From Pantoea sp. Lij88 (GTDB lineage: Bacteria; Pseudomonadota; Gammaproteobacteria; Enterobacterales; Enterobacteriaceae), in the NCBI RefSeq assembly GCF_030062155.1, contig NZ_CP118269.1, positions 620,001 through 684,000 on the forward strand: a stretch of 64,000 nucleotides of DNA, in the 5' to 3' direction. Positions 7,167 to 17,570 of the stretch are shown here, piece after piece (position 1 is the first letter of the stretch; each line of letters starts with the position of its first letter). The translations under genes were made by a program, and so were the position numbers. The notes below the pieces were generated by a model that made no database searches, had not been told where the DNA came from, and saw only the letters and a program-made list of their open reading frames with translations.

Positions 7167-7681
7167 GTGAGCACGCTATCCGCGACATCATCAGCTCCGG
7201 TCTGGATGTGCTGTTCTGCGGCATCAACCCAGGCCAGTCAACTGCCCATCAGGGATTTCACTTTGCGCATCCCGGCAACCGGTTCTGGAAGGTGATCCAT
7301 CTGGCGGGATTCACCCGGCAGCAGCTGAAACCGGAGGAAGAACAGCGTCTGACAGAAACCGGCTGCGGCATCACGATGCTGGTTGAGCGGCCCACGGTGC
7401 AGGCGAATGAGTTAGCGCCGGATGAGCTGCGGGATGGTGGCAAACGCCTGATGCAGAAGGTGCTGGATTATCAGCCCGCCGCGCTGGCGATTCTGGGTAA
7501 AGATGCGTTTCGTCGCGCCTTTAAGCAGAGCAAAGTCGAATGGGGCAAGCAGCCGATCTGTATGGGGAAAACGCAGGTATGGGTGTTGCCGAATCCGAGC
7601 GGACTGAATCGTGCTTCACTGGATGAGATGGTCGGGGCGTATCGTCAGCTCTGGCTGGAACTGCATCCGGAGAGCGACTGA
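7163..7681 (+). CDS. mug: G/U mismatch-specific uracil/thymine DNA glycosylase
   Basis: 172 residues, close to E. coli Mug (168). It removes uracil, ethenocytosine and related bases opposite guanine in double-stranded DNA. The active-site motif FCGINPGQS (catalytic Asn), the [17 protein letters not shown] strand-helix and the wedge motif LPNPSGLNR are all present. Its place between ileX and rpoD is conserved in enterobacteria. It overlaps the upstream TetR gene by four bases. Confidence 0.95.
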   Translation: MSEHAIRDIISSGLDVLFCGINPGQSTAHQGFHFAHPGNRFWKVIHLAGFTRQQLKPEEEQRLTETGCGITMLVERPTVQANELAPDELRDGGKRLMQKVLDYQPAALAILGKDAFRRAFKQSKVEWGKQPICMGKTQVWVLPNPSGLNRASLDEMVGAYRQLWLELHPESD

Positions 7682-7721
7682 ATCTGCGCAGGGCAGGGGA
7701 GAGGCGGTAACAGGCAGGCAT

Positions 7722-7749
7722 AAAAAACCCCGGCGAACCGGGGTTTTTG
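7722..7749. terminator. Bidirectional terminator between mug and rpoD
   Basis: AAAAAACCCCGG, a short CGAA loop, and CCGGGGTTTTT form a GC-rich stem with T-runs on both strands, placed between two convergent genes. It serves as the end of the rpsU-dnaG-rpoD transcript and of mug. Confidence 0.9.
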
Positions 7750-7755
7750 TCGGAC

Positions 7756-9597
7756 TTAATCGTCGAGGAAGCTACGCAGCACTTCCGAACGGCTCGGATG
7801 GCGCAGTTTACGCAGAGCTTTCGCTTCAATCTGACGAATACGCTCACGCGTTACGTCGAACTGTTTGCCTACTTCTTCCAGCGTATGGTCCGTGTTCATA
7901 TCGATACCGAAACGCATGCGAAGCACTTTCGCTTCACGAGCGGTCAGGCCAGCCAGCACGTCATGGGTGGCAGAACGCAGGCTCTCTGAGGTAGCAGAAT
8001 CCAGCGGCAGCTCCAGCGTGGTGTCTTCGATGAAATCGCCCAGATGTGAATCTTCATCATCACCAATCGGCGTCTCCATAGAGATCGGCTCTTTAGCGAT
8101 TTTCAGCACTTTGCGAATTTTATCTTCCGGCATCAGCATACGCTCAGCCAGCTCTTCCGGCGTCGGTTCGCGGCCCATCTCCTGCAGCATCTGGCGCGAA
8201 ATACGGTTGAGCTTGTTGATGGTCTCAATCATATGCACCGGAATACGGATGGTACGCGCCTGGTCGGCGATAGAGCGGGTGATAGCCTGACGGATCCACC
8301 AGGTCGCATAAGTCGAGAACTTGTAACCACGGCGATATTCAAACTTATCTACCGCTTTCATCAGGCCGATATTACCTTCCTGAATCAGGTCGAGGAACTG
8401 CAGACCGCGGTTGGTATATTTCTTCGCAATCGAAATAACCAGACGCAGGTTAGCTTCCACCATCTCTTTCTTAGCGCGACGCGCTTTGGCTTCACCGATC
8501 GACATGCGACGGTTAATGTCTTTGACCTGTTCAATGGTCAGGCCGGTCTCTTCTTCGACCTGCGCCAGCTTCTGCAGGGAACGGGTCACGTCATCCTGCA
8601 CTTCCAGCAGCTTTTCAGACCACGGCTTGTTCATTGCCAGTGCGGCTTTGAACCAGGTTTCATTCGTTTCGTTGCCGGTAAACAGCGTGATGAAGTTTTT
8701 CTTCGGCATTTTGCACAGCTCAATACAGAGCTTCATGATCAGACGTTCCTGGGTACGGACACGTTCCATCATGATGCGCATGCTGCCGACCAGGTAATCG
8801 AACTGCTTCGGTACCAGGCGGAACTGCTTGAAGACGTCAGAAAGATTCTGGATTTCAGCAACGGCGGCAGCATGACTGCGACCTTTGCTTTTAATCACAG
8901 AGCGGGTCGTTTCATACTGCTTACGCAGGTCAGAAAACTTCTCGCGCGCCAGTTCCGGATCGATGGAGTTATCGTCGTCGGAGCTGTCGTCATCCTCTTC
9001 ATCTTCTTCTTCATCGTCTTTACGATCGGCTTCAGAAAGCTCAGAGCCCACGTGCGTTGCCGTTGGGGCGATATCGGCTTCTGCATTTGGATCGACAAAA
9101 CCGGTGATCAGATCGGAGAGGCGTGATTCGCCTGCTTCAACTTTGTCGTATTGATCCAGAAGATACGTAATCGCTTCAGGGTATTCGGCTACAGAACACT
9201 GAACCTGGTTGATACCGTCTTCAATACGCTTGGCGATGTCGATTTCGCCTTCGCGCGTCAGCAGTTCAACGGTACCCATTTCACGCATATACATGCGAAC
9301 CGGGTCAGTGGTGCGCCCGATTTCAGATTCAACGCTGGATAACACCTGAGCGGCAGCTTCCGCGGCATCTTCGTCAGTATCGGAGCTGTTTTCGTTCAGC
9401 ATCAGATCGTCGGCATCAGGGGCTTCTTCAACCACCTGAATACCCATGTCGTTAATCATCTGGATGATGTCTTCGATCTGATCTGAGTCGACGATATCTT
9501 CCGGCAGATGGTCATTGACCTCAGCATAGGTCAGATAGCCTTGCTCCTTACCACGGGTGACAAGAAGCTTGAGCTGTGACTGCGGGTTTTGCTCCAT
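7756..9597 (-). CDS. rpoD: RNA polymerase sigma-70 (housekeeping sigma factor)
   Basis: 613 residues, the same size as E. coli RpoD. Region 1.1 at the N terminus begins [20 protein letters not shown]. Region 1.2 contains [11 protein letters not shown]. The enterobacterial non-conserved insert has a strongly acidic run near residues 190-215. Regions 2.1-2.4 contain [20 protein letters not shown] and [12 protein letters not shown], region 3 contains [15 protein letters not shown], and region 4.2 contains [20 protein letters not shown]. It is the last gene of the macromolecular synthesis operon. The 463-base gap to dnaG is unusually long and filled with repeats. Confidence 0.98.
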   Translation of the reverse strand: MEQNPQSQLKLLVTRGKEQGYLTYAEVNDHLPEDIVDSDQIEDIIQMINDMGIQVVEEAPDADDLMLNENSSDTDEDAAEAAAQVLSSVESEIGRTTDPVRMYMREMGTVELLTREGEIDIAKRIEDGINQVQCSVAEYPEAITYLLDQYDKVEAGESRLSDLITGFVDPNAEADIAPTATHVGSELSEADRKDDEEEDEEDDDSSDDDNSIDPELAREKFSDLRKQYETTRSVIKSKGRSHAAAVAEIQNLSDVFKQFRLVPKQFDYLVGSMRIMMERVRTQERLIMKLCIELCKMPKKNFITLFTGNETNETWFKAALAMNKPWSEKLLEVQDDVTRSLQKLAQVEEETGLTIEQVKDINRRMSIGEAKARRAKKEMVEANLRLVISIAKKYTNRGLQFLDLIQEGNIGLMKAVDKFEYRRGYKFSTYATWWIRQAITRSIADQARTIRIPVHMIETINKLNRISRQMLQEMGREPTPEELAERMLMPEDKIRKVLKIAKEPISMETPIGDDEDSHLGDFIEDTTLELPLDSATSESLRSATHDVLAGLTAREAKVLRMRFGIDMNTDHTLEEVGKQFDVTRERIRQIEAKALRKLRHPSRSEVLRSFLDD

Positions 9598-9762
9598 AAG
9601 ACGGTATCCACACTTCTGTTAAATTAGATTGGTGTCGGTCGGCAGCGCGCCAACAATAGCAGTGAAGGCGTTTAATTCTTGCCGCTGCCTTCGTCGCGGC
9701 GTGGGCTTTGCCCATCAGTGTTCGGCACTTAAGCCGCTTGTGTTAACTCTGTGCTAAGGGCC

Positions 9763-9866
9763 TGGCTTACTTGCCATTCTGCTTCCCGGCAGTGCTCGCT
9801 CTCCTCACGTACTTGAGTACGCTCCGGAAGCTGTGCGCTGGCGGTAACCAGACTGGCATCGACGCC
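9763..9866. repeat. Intergenic repeat copy 1 (104 bp, hairpin-forming)
   Basis: Runs from TGGCTTACTTGCCATTCTGC to GACTGGCATCGACGCC. Near the centre is a perfect palindrome CGTACTTGAGTACG; the flanks GCCATTCTG and CAGACTGGC are roughly complementary, so the whole unit can fold as a long imperfect hairpin. It matches copy 2 at about 100 of 104 positions. Confidence 0.85.
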
Positions 9867-9894
9867 GACGGCCTTTAAAATCTTGCTCATGGCT

Positions 9895-9998
9895 TGGCTT
9901 ACTTGCCATTCTGCTTCCCGGCAGTGCTCGCTCTCCTCACGTACTTGAGTACGCTCCGGGAGCTGTGCGCTGGCGGTAACCAGACTGGCTTCGATGCC
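9895..9998. repeat. Intergenic repeat copy 2 (104 bp)
   Basis: Second copy in the same orientation, 132 bases from the first. It differs in GGGAGC for GGAAGC and in GCTTCGATGCC for GCATCGACGCC. The central CGTACTTGAGTACG palindrome is unchanged. The layout suggests a small non-autonomous intergenic repeat family like those known from other enterobacteria. Confidence 0.85.
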
Positions 9999-10060
9999 AA
10001 ACCGTTAAAATTTGTGCGGCTGCCCTTTCGTCGTTCGGAGCGGGCAGCGTGCTGAAATTC

Positions 10061-11806
10061 TTATTTCCTGGCAAACGCCTGACTGAGCGTCCAGAATTCA
10101 CGGCGCTCATCGGTGCTGAGTCCCTGGGTGCGCTCGCGCGCAATCAAAAACTCCAGGCGCTCTTCAAGAGCTGAATCATAGATGCTGGCCAGCGAGTCCT
10201 GAAACACCGCTTCGGCTTCTTCATCTACTATCATGTGGTTCCAGATCGCCAGCGTTTCAAGCGTCTGACTAAAATTTGTCCCGCGATATAACTCTAGTAG
10301 CTGTCCGGTGGTCAATCCAGGATTCTCAGTACACCGACCCACTAATTCAATAAATAGCGGTAATCCCGGCATTTTTGACTCAGACAGCCCATCAAGTGAA
10401 GGCACCAGGGTGGCCAGCTGCGGGTTCTGTATCAGCAACGCAATCAGCACACGCATAGTGGTCCGTTTCAGCGGTGGCGCAACCGGCGCCGTTCCGCTTG
10501 CGGCCAGCTTCGGCATCAACTTTTCGAGCTGATTGTCGTCAAGAATACCCAGCTTATTCCCCAGCTCCTGACGCATGTAAATACGTAAGGTCTCACCGGG
10601 GATCTGCGTAATCAGCGGTAAAGCCAGCGTGCTCAGGCGCGCTTTTCCGTCGCGTGAGCTCAGATCCACCTGCGGCAGCAGGCTATCAAATAAAAACGAA
10701 GAGAGCGGCATCGCCTGCTCCATCCTCGCTTCGAAGGCGGCTTTACCCTCTTTGCGTACCAGCGTATCCGGGTCTTCACCATCGGGTAAAAACATAAAGC
10801 GTAGCTGACGACCATCATTCATGTAAGGCAATGCGGTCTCCAGCGCACGCCATGCCGCTTCACGTCCCGCTCTGTCGCCGTCGTAACAGCAGATCACGGT
10901 ATCGGTGCTGCGAAACAGCAACTGAATGTGTTCAGCAGTGGTGGAGGTGCCTAATGACGCAACGGCATAATCGATGCCGTACTGCGCCAGCGCAACCACG
11001 TCCATGTATCCCTCGACCACTAACAGACGGGCGGGTTCAGGATGGTTTTTAACTGCTTCATACAGGCCATAGAGCTGGCGGCCTTTATGGAAAATAGGGG
11101 TTTCCGGCGAGTTCAGATACTTTGGCGTATCGTTACCCAGTACGCGTCCGCCAAAACCAATGACGCGTCCACGCTTATCGCGGATCGGAAACATGACGCG
11201 GTCGCGAAACCGGTCATAAGTACGGCCTTTGTCATTGCTGACCAGCATGCCCGCTTCCATCAATGACTCGCGGTCTTCCGATTGCTTACCAAAACGCTTG
11301 AGAACATTGTCCCAGCCGGATGGCGCGTAACCTATAGCGAAATGATTGATGATGTCGGCGCTCAGACCACGACGATCAAGATAGTCGCGTGCTGGCTGCG
11401 CACTGGATTGCTGCAGACCCTGCTGATAAAAACCGTTCAGGTTCTCCATCAGCTGATACAGGCTCTGGCGCTGATGGCGTTCCATCTGGCTGGGCCCGCT
11501 GCCTGCTTCGTAAGGCACGTCTAAACCGTGGGAAGTGGCTAACTCTTCAATACTTTCAACAAACTCCAGACGATCAAAGTTCATTAAAAAGTCGATAGCG
11601 TTGCCGTGAGCACCACAGCCGAAACAGTGATAGAACTGCTTTTCGCCGTTTACGGTGAAAGAGGGCGTTTTTTCATTATGGAAAGGACAGCACGCATGGA
11701 AATTCTTACCCTGCTTTTTCAGCTTAACGCGGGCATCGATAAGATCCACGATATCCGTGCGGGCAAGTAAATCGTTGATAAATACGCGTGGAATTCGTCC
11801 AGCCAT
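10061..11806 (-). CDS. dnaG: DNA primase
   Basis: 581 residues, as in E. coli. It makes RNA primers at the replication fork. The N-terminal zinc-binding domain shows CCPFHNEKTPSF and FYHCFGCGAHGNAIDF. The TOPRIM catalytic core has VVEGYMDVVAL (Glu) and CCYDGDRAGREAAW (DxD). The C-terminal DnaB-interaction helicase-binding domain ends in LSTDERREFWTLSQAFARK. It is the middle gene of rpsU-dnaG-rpoD, and the low-level expression typical of this gene fits the attenuator upstream. Confidence 0.97.
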   Translation of the reverse strand: MAGRIPRVFINDLLARTDIVDLIDARVKLKKQGKNFHACCPFHNEKTPSFTVNGEKQFYHCFGCGAHGNAIDFLMNFDRLEFVESIEELATSHGLDVPYEAGSGPSQMERHQRQSLYQLMENLNGFYQQGLQQSSAQPARDYLDRRGLSADIINHFAIGYAPSGWDNVLKRFGKQSEDRESLMEAGMLVSNDKGRTYDRFRDRVMFPIRDKRGRVIGFGGRVLGNDTPKYLNSPETPIFHKGRQLYGLYEAVKNHPEPARLLVVEGYMDVVALAQYGIDYAVASLGTSTTAEHIQLLFRSTDTVICCYDGDRAGREAAWRALETALPYMNDGRQLRFMFLPDGEDPDTLVRKEGKAAFEARMEQAMPLSSFLFDSLLPQVDLSSRDGKARLSTLALPLITQIPGETLRIYMRQELGNKLGILDDNQLEKLMPKLAASGTAPVAPPLKRTTMRVLIALLIQNPQLATLVPSLDGLSESKMPGLPLFIELVGRCTENPGLTTGQLLELYRGTNFSQTLETLAIWNHMIVDEEAEAVFQDSLASIYDSALEERLEFLIARERTQGLSTDERREFWTLSQAFARK

Positions 11807-11840
11807 ACGCCCCAGATTTTCAGCTCATAAACGGCAACAA

Positions 11841-11867
11841 GCCGCGCTTCCTTTCGGAAAGCACGGC
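11841..11867 (-). terminator. Attenuator between rpsU and dnaG
   Basis: On the minus strand GCCGTGCTTTCC, a GAAA loop and GGAAGCGCGGC form a strong stem just after rpsU, followed by only a weak T-rich tail. E. coli has a partial terminator at this exact place that makes rpsU message far more abundant than dnaG message; this looks like the equivalent. Confidence 0.7.
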
Positions 11868-11924
11868 CTTTTACTTGACTCTGTCTGCGTGAATCACGCG
11901 GTGGAGGCGGACCTCCGGAACGAC

Positions 11925-12240
<316 letters not shown>

Positions 12241-12417
12241 AGCACCATGGATAATTTGAAACCAACAGGAGCGTTTGCCTGTGCGGCTGCCGGTTTTTCC
12301 AGGGGCGGGAGTATAGCGCACTCTTTAGCCGACAGAAAATGACTTTTTACGCGGGATGCCTGCGCTGCACATCCAATTGCTGTGATAAACTGCGCGCCGC
12401 AAGAATGAGGTGATGCA

Positions 12418-13431
12418 ATGCGAATTCTGGGTATTGAAACGTCGTGCGATGAAACCGGCATCGCAATCTATGATGACGAGGCCGGATTACTGGCTAACCA
12501 ACTCTACAGCCAGGTAAAACTGCACGCCGATTATGGCGGTGTGGTGCCGGAACTGGCCTCACGTGATCACGTGCGTAAAACCGTGCCGCTGATTCAGGCG
12601 GCGCTGAAAGAGGCGGGGCTGGAGCCGCAGCAGATAGATGCCGTCGCCTACACCGCCGGTCCCGGACTGGTCGGTGCGCTGCTGGTCGGCGCCACCATTG
12701 GCCGCGCTCTGGCGTTTGCCTGGAAAGTGCCCGCCGTGCCGGTTCATCATATGGAAGGTCACCTGCTGGCGCCGATGCTGGAAGAGAATCCACCGGCGTT
12801 TCCGTTTGTGGCACTCCTGGTGTCGGGCGGACATACTCAGCTGATTAGCGTCACCGGCGTCGGTGAGTACGAATTGCTGGGTGAATCGATCGATGATGCC
12901 GCGGGCGAAGCCTTTGATAAGACGGCGAAGCTGCTCGGTCTGGATTATCCGGGTGGGCCCATGTTGTCGAAGATGGCGCAGCAGGGCACGGCGGGGCGTT
13001 TTACCTTCCCGCGTCCGATGACTGACCGCCCGGGCCTGGATTTCAGCTTCTCTGGCCTGAAAACCTTTGCCGCTAATACCATTCGCGCCAATCCTGACGA
13101 TGATCAGACCCGTGCTGACATCGCCCGTGCGTTTGAAGATGCGGTCGTGGATACGCTGTCGATCAAATGCAAGCGTGCGCTGGATCAGACCGGCTTTAAA
13201 CGTCTGGTGATTGCGGGCGGCGTCAGCGCTAACCGCACACTGCGCGAGCAGATGGCGATCATGATGCAAAAACGCGGCGGTGAAGTGTTCTACGCCCGCC
13301 CGGAGTTCTGTACCGATAACGGTGCGATGATCGCGTATGCGGGCATGGTGCGGTTAAAAGGCGGAACGCGAGGCGAGTTGAGCGTCAGTGTGCGACCGCG
13401 CTGGCCGCTGGCAGAACTGCCCGCCATCTGA
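12418..13431 (+). CDS. tsaD: tRNA N6-threonylcarbamoyladenosine synthase subunit TsaD
   Basis: 337 residues (E. coli 337). TsaD transfers threonylcarbamoyl from the AMP adduct to A37 of tRNAs reading ANN codons, in complex with TsaB and TsaE. The ASKHA-fold motifs are present: [17 protein letters not shown] at the N terminus, metal-binding HHMEGHL (His-x3-His), LVSGGHTQL, and late [10 protein letters not shown] and [13 protein letters not shown]. Divergent from rpsU, as in E. coli. A TGATAAACT element about 30 bases upstream may be its -10. Confidence 0.97.
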   Translation: MRILGIETSCDETGIAIYDDEAGLLANQLYSQVKLHADYGGVVPELASRDHVRKTVPLIQAALKEAGLEPQQIDAVAYTAGPGLVGALLVGATIGRALAFAWKVPAVPVHHMEGHLLAPMLEENPPAFPFVALLVSGGHTQLISVTGVGEYELLGESIDDAAGEAFDKTAKLLGLDYPGGPMLSKMAQQGTAGRFTFPRPMTDRPGLDFSFSGLKTFAANTIRANPDDDQTRADIARAFEDAVVDTLSIKCKRALDQTGFKRLVIAGGVSANRTLREQMAIMMQKRGGEVFYARPEFCTDNGAMIAYAGMVRLKGGTRGELSVSVRPRWPLAELPAI

Positions 13432-13434
13432 TGT

Positions 13435-13463
13435 AAAAAAAGCCGGCTTGCCGGCTTTTTTTA
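13435..13463. terminator. Bidirectional terminator tsaD/plsY
   Basis: AAAAAAAGCCGG, a CTTG loop region and CCGGCTTTTTTT form a short strong stem with T-runs on both strands between two convergent genes. It overlaps the plsY stop codon. Confidence 0.9.
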
Positions 13464-14066
13464 TGGCTCAGATTTCTTTTTACGCTTCCAGATCTTGCCT
13501 TCCTGACCCCGCCACAACCGCTGAATATTATCGTGATGACGCAGCAGAATAAGACAGGAGAGCATGGAAACCGGGAAGGTGAACTGCGGTTTGAACCACC
13601 AGACATAGAATGGCGCGATCAACGCGCTGACGATGGCACCCAGCGAGGAATAGCCGCTGAGTAAAACCGTTAACAGCCAGGTGCCAGTGACCAGCCCGGT
13701 TAAGTCCCAGCCAATCGGCGCGATGGCACCAAATGCCGTCGCCACGCCTTTGCCACCGCGAAAGTGAAAGAACACCGGGTAGATATGACCCAGACACGCA
13801 GCAATGGCGGTCAGGCCGAGGTAAAGCGGAGTCACGTGCATCAGATAAGCCAGCCAGACCGGCACCATCCCCTTCAGCACATCAAACACTAATACGGTTG
13901 CGGCGGCGGCTTTACCGCCCAGACGCAGTACGTTGGTGGCACCAGGATTGCCTGAACCGTGTGTGCGGGGATCGGGCAGGCCAGCGAGTTTGCAGACCAG
14001 AATCGCACTGGAAATGGAACCGCAAAGATACGCGAAAATAATCATACCAAGCGCGAAAGCACTCAT
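13461..14066 (-). CDS. plsY: Glycerol-3-phosphate acyltransferase PlsY (acyl-phosphate type)
   Basis: 201 residues, several membrane helices. PlsY transfers acyl groups from acyl-phosphate to glycerol-3-phosphate, the first step of phospholipid synthesis. The family motifs on the inner-membrane loops are present: GSISSAILV, the phosphate-binding [13 protein letters not shown], and [21 protein letters not shown]. The C terminus is basic (WKRKKKSEP). Divergent from folB, convergent with tsaD. Confidence 0.93.
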   Translation of the reverse strand: MSAFALGMIIFAYLCGSISSAILVCKLAGLPDPRTHGSGNPGATNVLRLGGKAAAATVLVFDVLKGMVPVWLAYLMHVTPLYLGLTAIAACLGHIYPVFFHFRGGKGVATAFGAIAPIGWDLTGLVTGTWLLTVLLSGYSSLGAIVSALIAPFYVWWFKPQFTFPVSMLSCLILLRHHDNIQRLWRGQEGKIWKRKKKSEP

Positions 14067-14174
14067 AACACCGTACCGTTCCCTTTAGGGTCGTTTTGAT
14101 CTCATCAACCGTGGATAATACGCATAATCCGCCGGAAGTGGTATCCGGCTTAGCCAAAAACAGAGACCCTCATC

Positions 14175-14534
14175 ATGGATATCGTATTTATAGAACAACT
14201 CACGGTGTTCACCACCATTGGCGTTTACGACTGGGAACAGGGCATACAGCAGAAGCTGGTGCTCGATGTCGAAATGGCCTGGGATAACCGCCTGGCGGCC
14301 AGCAGCGACGATGTGGAGGATTGCCTGAGCTATGCGGATGTCTCTTCTGCGATCCTGACGCATCTGAACGGTGGTCGTTTTGCCCTGGTTGAGCGGGTTG
14401 CTGAAGAAATCGCGGATCTGTTGATGAACCGTTTCAATTCGCCTGGCGTACGTATAAAGGTAAGCAAACCGGGCGCTGTAGCCCAGGCGGCGCAGGTTGG
14501 CGTGCGAATTGAGCGCGGGACTATTCCTAAATAA
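14175..14534 (+). CDS. folB: Dihydroneopterin aldolase
   Basis: 119 residues (E. coli 122). FolB converts 7,8-dihydroneopterin to 6-hydroxymethyl-dihydropterin and glycolaldehyde, and epimerises the substrate, in folate synthesis. It reads MDIVFIEQLTVFTTIGVYDW (conserved Glu and Tyr), SYADVSSAIL and FALVERVAEEIADLLMNRF, with the catalytic Lys in VRIKVSKPGAV. It stands alone between plsY and uppP. Confidence 0.95.
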   Translation: MDIVFIEQLTVFTTIGVYDWEQGIQQKLVLDVEMAWDNRLAASSDDVEDCLSYADVSSAILTHLNGGRFALVERVAEEIADLLMNRFNSPGVRIKVSKPGAVAQAAQVGVRIERGTIPK

Positions 14535-14540
14535 ATACGA

Positions 14541-14556
14541 TGTGATTGCCATCACA
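14541..14556. promoter_or_regulatory. CRP-type site upstream of uppP
   Basis: TGTGATTGCCATCACA has two perfect CRP half-sites (TGTGA and TCACA) at the canonical six-base spacing. It begins seven bases after the folB stop and lies about 170 bases before uppP. Two further dyads follow (CCGTTTCG/CGAAACGG at 14595-14620). The target promoter is not clear. Confidence 0.55.
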
Positions 14557-14724
14557 ATGAAACCAAACCAAATTACTGTCTGTCATAGCGTGTACCGTTT
14601 CGTTACAGCAGGCGAAACGGTGTAGACCTTAAGGTTTAACTCAGGCTAATAGCGGCATAATTTCAGGCGATAGCAGCGCGCTACCGCCTTTTTAATGGTT
14701 TGAAACGGATAGAGGAAACATTTG

Positions 14725-15543
14725 ATGGCAGATATTCATCAGCTTTGGGTAGCTGCAATCCTGGGCATTGTGGAAGGGCTGACCGAATTTTTACCGGTCT
14801 CTTCCACAGGGCACATGATTATAGTGGGCCACCTGCTGGGCTTTGAGGGTGAAAAAGCCGAGACCTTTGAAGTTGTGATCCAGTTAGGATCGATTCTGGC
14901 TGTGGTAGTAATGTTCTGGCGCCGTCTGTTTGGCCTGATCGGCATCCACTTTGGCCAGGTTAAACATGAAGGGATCGGCACCGGCCGTCTGTCGCTGATC
15001 CACATCCTGCTGGGTATGGTCCCTGCGGTAGTCGTGGGTCTGGTGCTGCACGATCAGATCAAAACGCTGTTTAATCCGATTAACGTGATGTACGCGCTGG
15101 TGGTGGGTGGTGTGCTGCTGCTGGTTGCGGAGTACCTCAAGCCAAAACAGCCGAAAGCTGTCGGCGTCGATGATATTACCTATCGTCAGGCGTTTATGAT
15201 TGGCTGCTTCCAGTGCTTAGCGCTGTGGCCGGGCTTCTCGCGTTCCGGTGCCACCATCTCTGGCGGCATGCTGATGGGCGTGAGCCGCTATGCAGCGTCA
15301 GAGTTCTCCTTCATCCTGGCGGTGCCAATGATGATGGGTGCAACCGTACTGGACATGTACAAGAGCATCGGCTTCCTGACAATGGCAGACTTCCCGATGT
15401 TCGCGGTGGGCTTTGTGACGGCGTTTATTGTGGCGCTGATTGCGATTAAAGCCTTCCTTGAGCTGATTAAACGCATCTCGTTTGTCTCGTTCGCGATTTA
15501 CCGCTTTATTGTGGCGGCAGCGGTTTACATGATCTTCATGTAA
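14725..15543 (+). CDS. uppP: Undecaprenyl-diphosphatase (bacitracin resistance)
   Basis: 272 residues from the ATG at 14725 (AGAGGAAAC before it; a TTG one codon earlier is not needed). An integral membrane enzyme that removes a phosphate from undecaprenyl diphosphate so that the lipid carrier is reused in cell-wall synthesis. The BacA-type motifs are intact: [15 protein letters not shown] with the catalytic Glu/His side, and [17 protein letters not shown]. About eight hydrophobic segments. Convergent with cca. Confidence 0.96.
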   Translation: MADIHQLWVAAILGIVEGLTEFLPVSSTGHMIIVGHLLGFEGEKAETFEVVIQLGSILAVVVMFWRRLFGLIGIHFGQVKHEGIGTGRLSLIHILLGMVPAVVVGLVLHDQIKTLFNPINVMYALVVGGVLLLVAEYLKPKQPKAVGVDDITYRQAFMIGCFQCLALWPGFSRSGATISGGMLMGVSRYAASEFSFILAVPMMMGATVLDMYKSIGFLTMADFPMFAVGFVTAFIVALIAIKAFLELIKRISFVSFAIYRFIVAAAVYMIFM

Positions 15544-15548
15544 ACCCT

Positions 15549-15572
15549 GGGCAGCCTGCTAGTCAGGCTGCC
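15549..15572. terminator. Hairpin between uppP and cca
   Basis: GGCAGCCTG, a CTAGT loop and CAGGCTGCC pair perfectly; the cca stop codon is in the loop. There is no T-run on either strand, so it may be a Rho-assisted end or a 3' stabilising stem rather than a true intrinsic terminator. Confidence 0.45.
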
Positions 15573-16791
15573 TGAGCGCCAGACCCTGCGCGACGGCGGC
15601 AATCCGTCGTCGCGTCATCTCTTCCCGCACGTCCGCCCCTTTGAATCCCGCTTCGACGACCGCTTTGGTCGGCACCGCCTGCGCCAGCGCAAAAGCACGA
15701 CGCAGATAGTCGCCCTGCGGATAAGGCATGCTCTCCAGTCCGGCTCGCCCGCGCGCATCCGCTTCGCTGGTCAGCGCCATCTGTTCAACACGCTGCGGCT
15801 TACGCCAGGCATCGATCCGATCAAACAGCGCCACCAGCGATGCAGCAGATTGCCGTTCGATGGTGTGCACGATGTCGTGAAACTCGGTCACGATCAGCGC
15901 CAGATCGCGAATCGCGTTGGGGACGCGCAGTCGCTGACACAGCGCCTCGACCAGCGGAACGCCCGCCAGTCCATGACCGTGGTGGCTCGGCCACAGCTCA
16001 GGCGGCGTCAGCGCCTTGCCGACATCGTGGAACAGCGTAGCGAAGCGCACATCGATCTCGCTGGAGAGGGCAGCGGCCATCGCCAGCGTCATCAGCGTGT
16101 GAACGCCGGTGTCGATCTCCGGGTGCCACTTAATCGGCGCAGGAATACCAAACAGATTATCCAGCTCCGGAAACAGCACCTGCAACGCCCCGCAGTCGCG
16201 CAGCACCTGGAAATAGACCTGCGGATTACGGGAGATCAGCGCCTTTTCCGTCTCTTTCCACACCCGTTCAGCAGTGAGATTCGACAGCTCGCCGCTTTCG
16301 GCCATCTGCTGCATCAGCTGCTGGGTTTCAGGGGCAATACGAAAGTTGAGATGGGCAAAACGCGCAGCGAAGCGCGCAACGCGCAATACCCGCAGCGGAT
16401 CTTCACTGAAGGCTTCGGAGACGTGACGCAGCAGGCGTTGGGCAATATCACGCTGGCCGTTGTAGGGATCGACCAGCTCGCCGTTTTCATCCTGCGCGAT
16501 AGCATTGATGGTCAGATCGCGGCGCTGTAAGTCCTGCTCCAGCGTTACATCGGGCGCGGACCAGGTGACAAATCCGGTGTAGCCTTTCCCGTTTTTCCGC
16601 TCGGTCCGTGCCAGCGCATACTCTTCGCGACTGACGGGATGCAGGAAAACGGGAAAATCGCGACCGACCTGTTGATAGCCCTGCTCAAGCATGGCTTCGG
16701 GGGTGGAACCTGTCACTACCCAGTCTTTGTCTGTAACCGGCAGATTCAGCAGCGCATCACGCACCGCTCCGCCAACAAGAAACGTCTTCAC
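15559..16791 (-). CDS. cca: CCA-adding tRNA nucleotidyltransferase with HD domain
   Basis: 410 residues from the GTG at 16791 ([12 protein letters not shown]), which has a GGAG seven bases before it; a 14-codon upstream extension is rejected. It adds or repairs the 3' CCA of tRNAs; the enterobacterial form also has phosphohydrolase activity. Class II features visible: GGAVRDALL, the catalytic DKDWVVTG, the [10 protein letters not shown] strand, and the ERVWKE tRNA-binding region. The HD domain is [14 protein letters not shown] with HHGHGLAG. Confidence 0.95.
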   Translation of the reverse strand: MKTFLVGGAVRDALLNLPVTDKDWVVTGSTPEAMLEQGYQQVGRDFPVFLHPVSREEYALARTERKNGKGYTGFVTWSAPDVTLEQDLQRRDLTINAIAQDENGELVDPYNGQRDIAQRLLRHVSEAFSEDPLRVLRVARFAARFAHLNFRIAPETQQLMQQMAESGELSNLTAERVWKETEKALISRNPQVYFQVLRDCGALQVLFPELDNLFGIPAPIKWHPEIDTGVHTLMTLAMAAALSSEIDVRFATLFHDVGKALTPPELWPSHHGHGLAGVPLVEALCQRLRVPNAIRDLALIVTEFHDIVHTIERQSAASLVALFDRIDAWRKPQRVEQMALTSEADARGRAGLESMPYPQGDYLRRAFALAQAVPTKAVVEAGFKGADVREEMTRRRIAAVAQGLALRQPD

Positions 16792-16903
16792 GCAAAACTC
16801 CAGAGAAAAAGAAATGACCTGCACGCCGGGCACATCCCGCGCCTGAAATCAGCCGTGCATCTCATTTTATTGTTGCACAGATTCCCCGGATTGCAGACAT
16901 GCC

Positions 16904-16927
16904 AAAAAGGGGATCCGGCGATCCCCT
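16904..16927 (-). terminator. Terminator of the ygiM-like gene
   Basis: On the minus strand AGGGGATC, a GCCG loop and GATCCCCT are followed by TTTT. Clean intrinsic terminator 23 bases after the SH3-domain gene. Confidence 0.85.
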
Positions 16928-16949
16928 GCTTAAATCCGGCAGAAGGGTG

Positions 16950-17570
16950 TCAGTTCATCCAGCGATCGCTTTTCTTACGGCGCGGCAGCATGTGCGGCAG
17001 TAAGAGTCCCAGCAGCAGGCCGACGCCCAGCACGCCGCCGCCATACATAAACCACTGCATGATGATGGTGCGCTGCTTATCATCCAGCTGAACGTTGGCG
17101 GCGCTGACTTTCTTCTGCGCGACGATCAGCTCATTTTTCAGCTTCTGATTCTCGCCTTTCAGTCCGTTGATCACGCCGTCGCTGCTGGCGACTTTGTTCT
17201 GCATCTCAGCGGTGCGCTGATTCCAGCTGTTGTCGATGTTATCGAGTTTGGCTGTCAGATCTTTCACCTGCTGCTCAAGCTGCGGCACCCGGGTGCGCAG
17301 GCTTGGGTTCGCGCTAAGCTGCGACAGGGGGATCCAGGTGGTGCGGCCTTCCGAATCACGGATCTGGCCATAATGGGTGTCATTATTGGTCTGTAACAGC
17401 TGCACCTCTTCCCCGGCGTTCAGCTTACCGAGCAGGCGGAACTGATCGCCTGGCCCGCTACGTACCCAGGTCGAAAGCTCATCAGAAACATAGCGTTTTT
17501 CGTCGGCATGGGCAGGTGCAAGGGTGCTAAGGGCCAGCAAAGTGAGTCCAGCGAGTGTGATTTTTTTCAT
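16950..17570 (-). CDS. ygiM: SH3-domain membrane protein, YgiM/TIGR04211 family
   Basis: 206 residues, function unknown. It has a signal peptide (KKITLAGLTLLALSTLAPAHA), a bacterial SH3 domain (about 27-90: STWVRSGPGDQFRLLGKLNA, WIPLSQLS), a coiled coil (about 95-165: RVPQLEQQVKDLTAKLDNI, LKGENQKLKNELIVAQKKVS), then one membrane segment (GGGVLGVGLLLGLLLPHM) and a short basic cytoplasmic tail (RRKKSDRWMN). The layout means an inner-membrane anchor with the SH3 domain in the periplasm, where such domains usually bind wall peptides. Divergent from ygiF, as in E. coli. Confidence 0.88.
   Translation of the reverse strand: MKKITLAGLTLLALSTLAPAHADEKRYVSDELSTWVRSGPGDQFRLLGKLNAGEEVQLLQTNNDTHYGQIRDSEGRTTWIPLSQLSANPSLRTRVPQLEQQVKDLTAKLDNIDNSWNQRTAEMQNKVASSDGVINGLKGENQKLKNELIVAQKKVSAANVQLDDKQRTIIMQWFMYGGGVLGVGLLLGLLLPHMLPRRKKSDRWMN

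Larger units (their letters stand above)
9598..10060. other. dnaG-rpoD intergenic region with tandem repeats
   Basis: 463 bases with no gene. It contains two 104-base repeats (listed separately) and about 150 bases next to rpoD with GC-rich dyads. No strong sigma-70 promoter is evident. The region could delay or terminate dnaG transcripts, or be processed between dnaG and rpoD. Confidence 0.6.

Noticed and set aside
8233..9126. 297-residue plus-strand frame opposite rpoD
   Set aside because: Antisense shadow of a highly conserved gene; no ribosome site or recognisable family.
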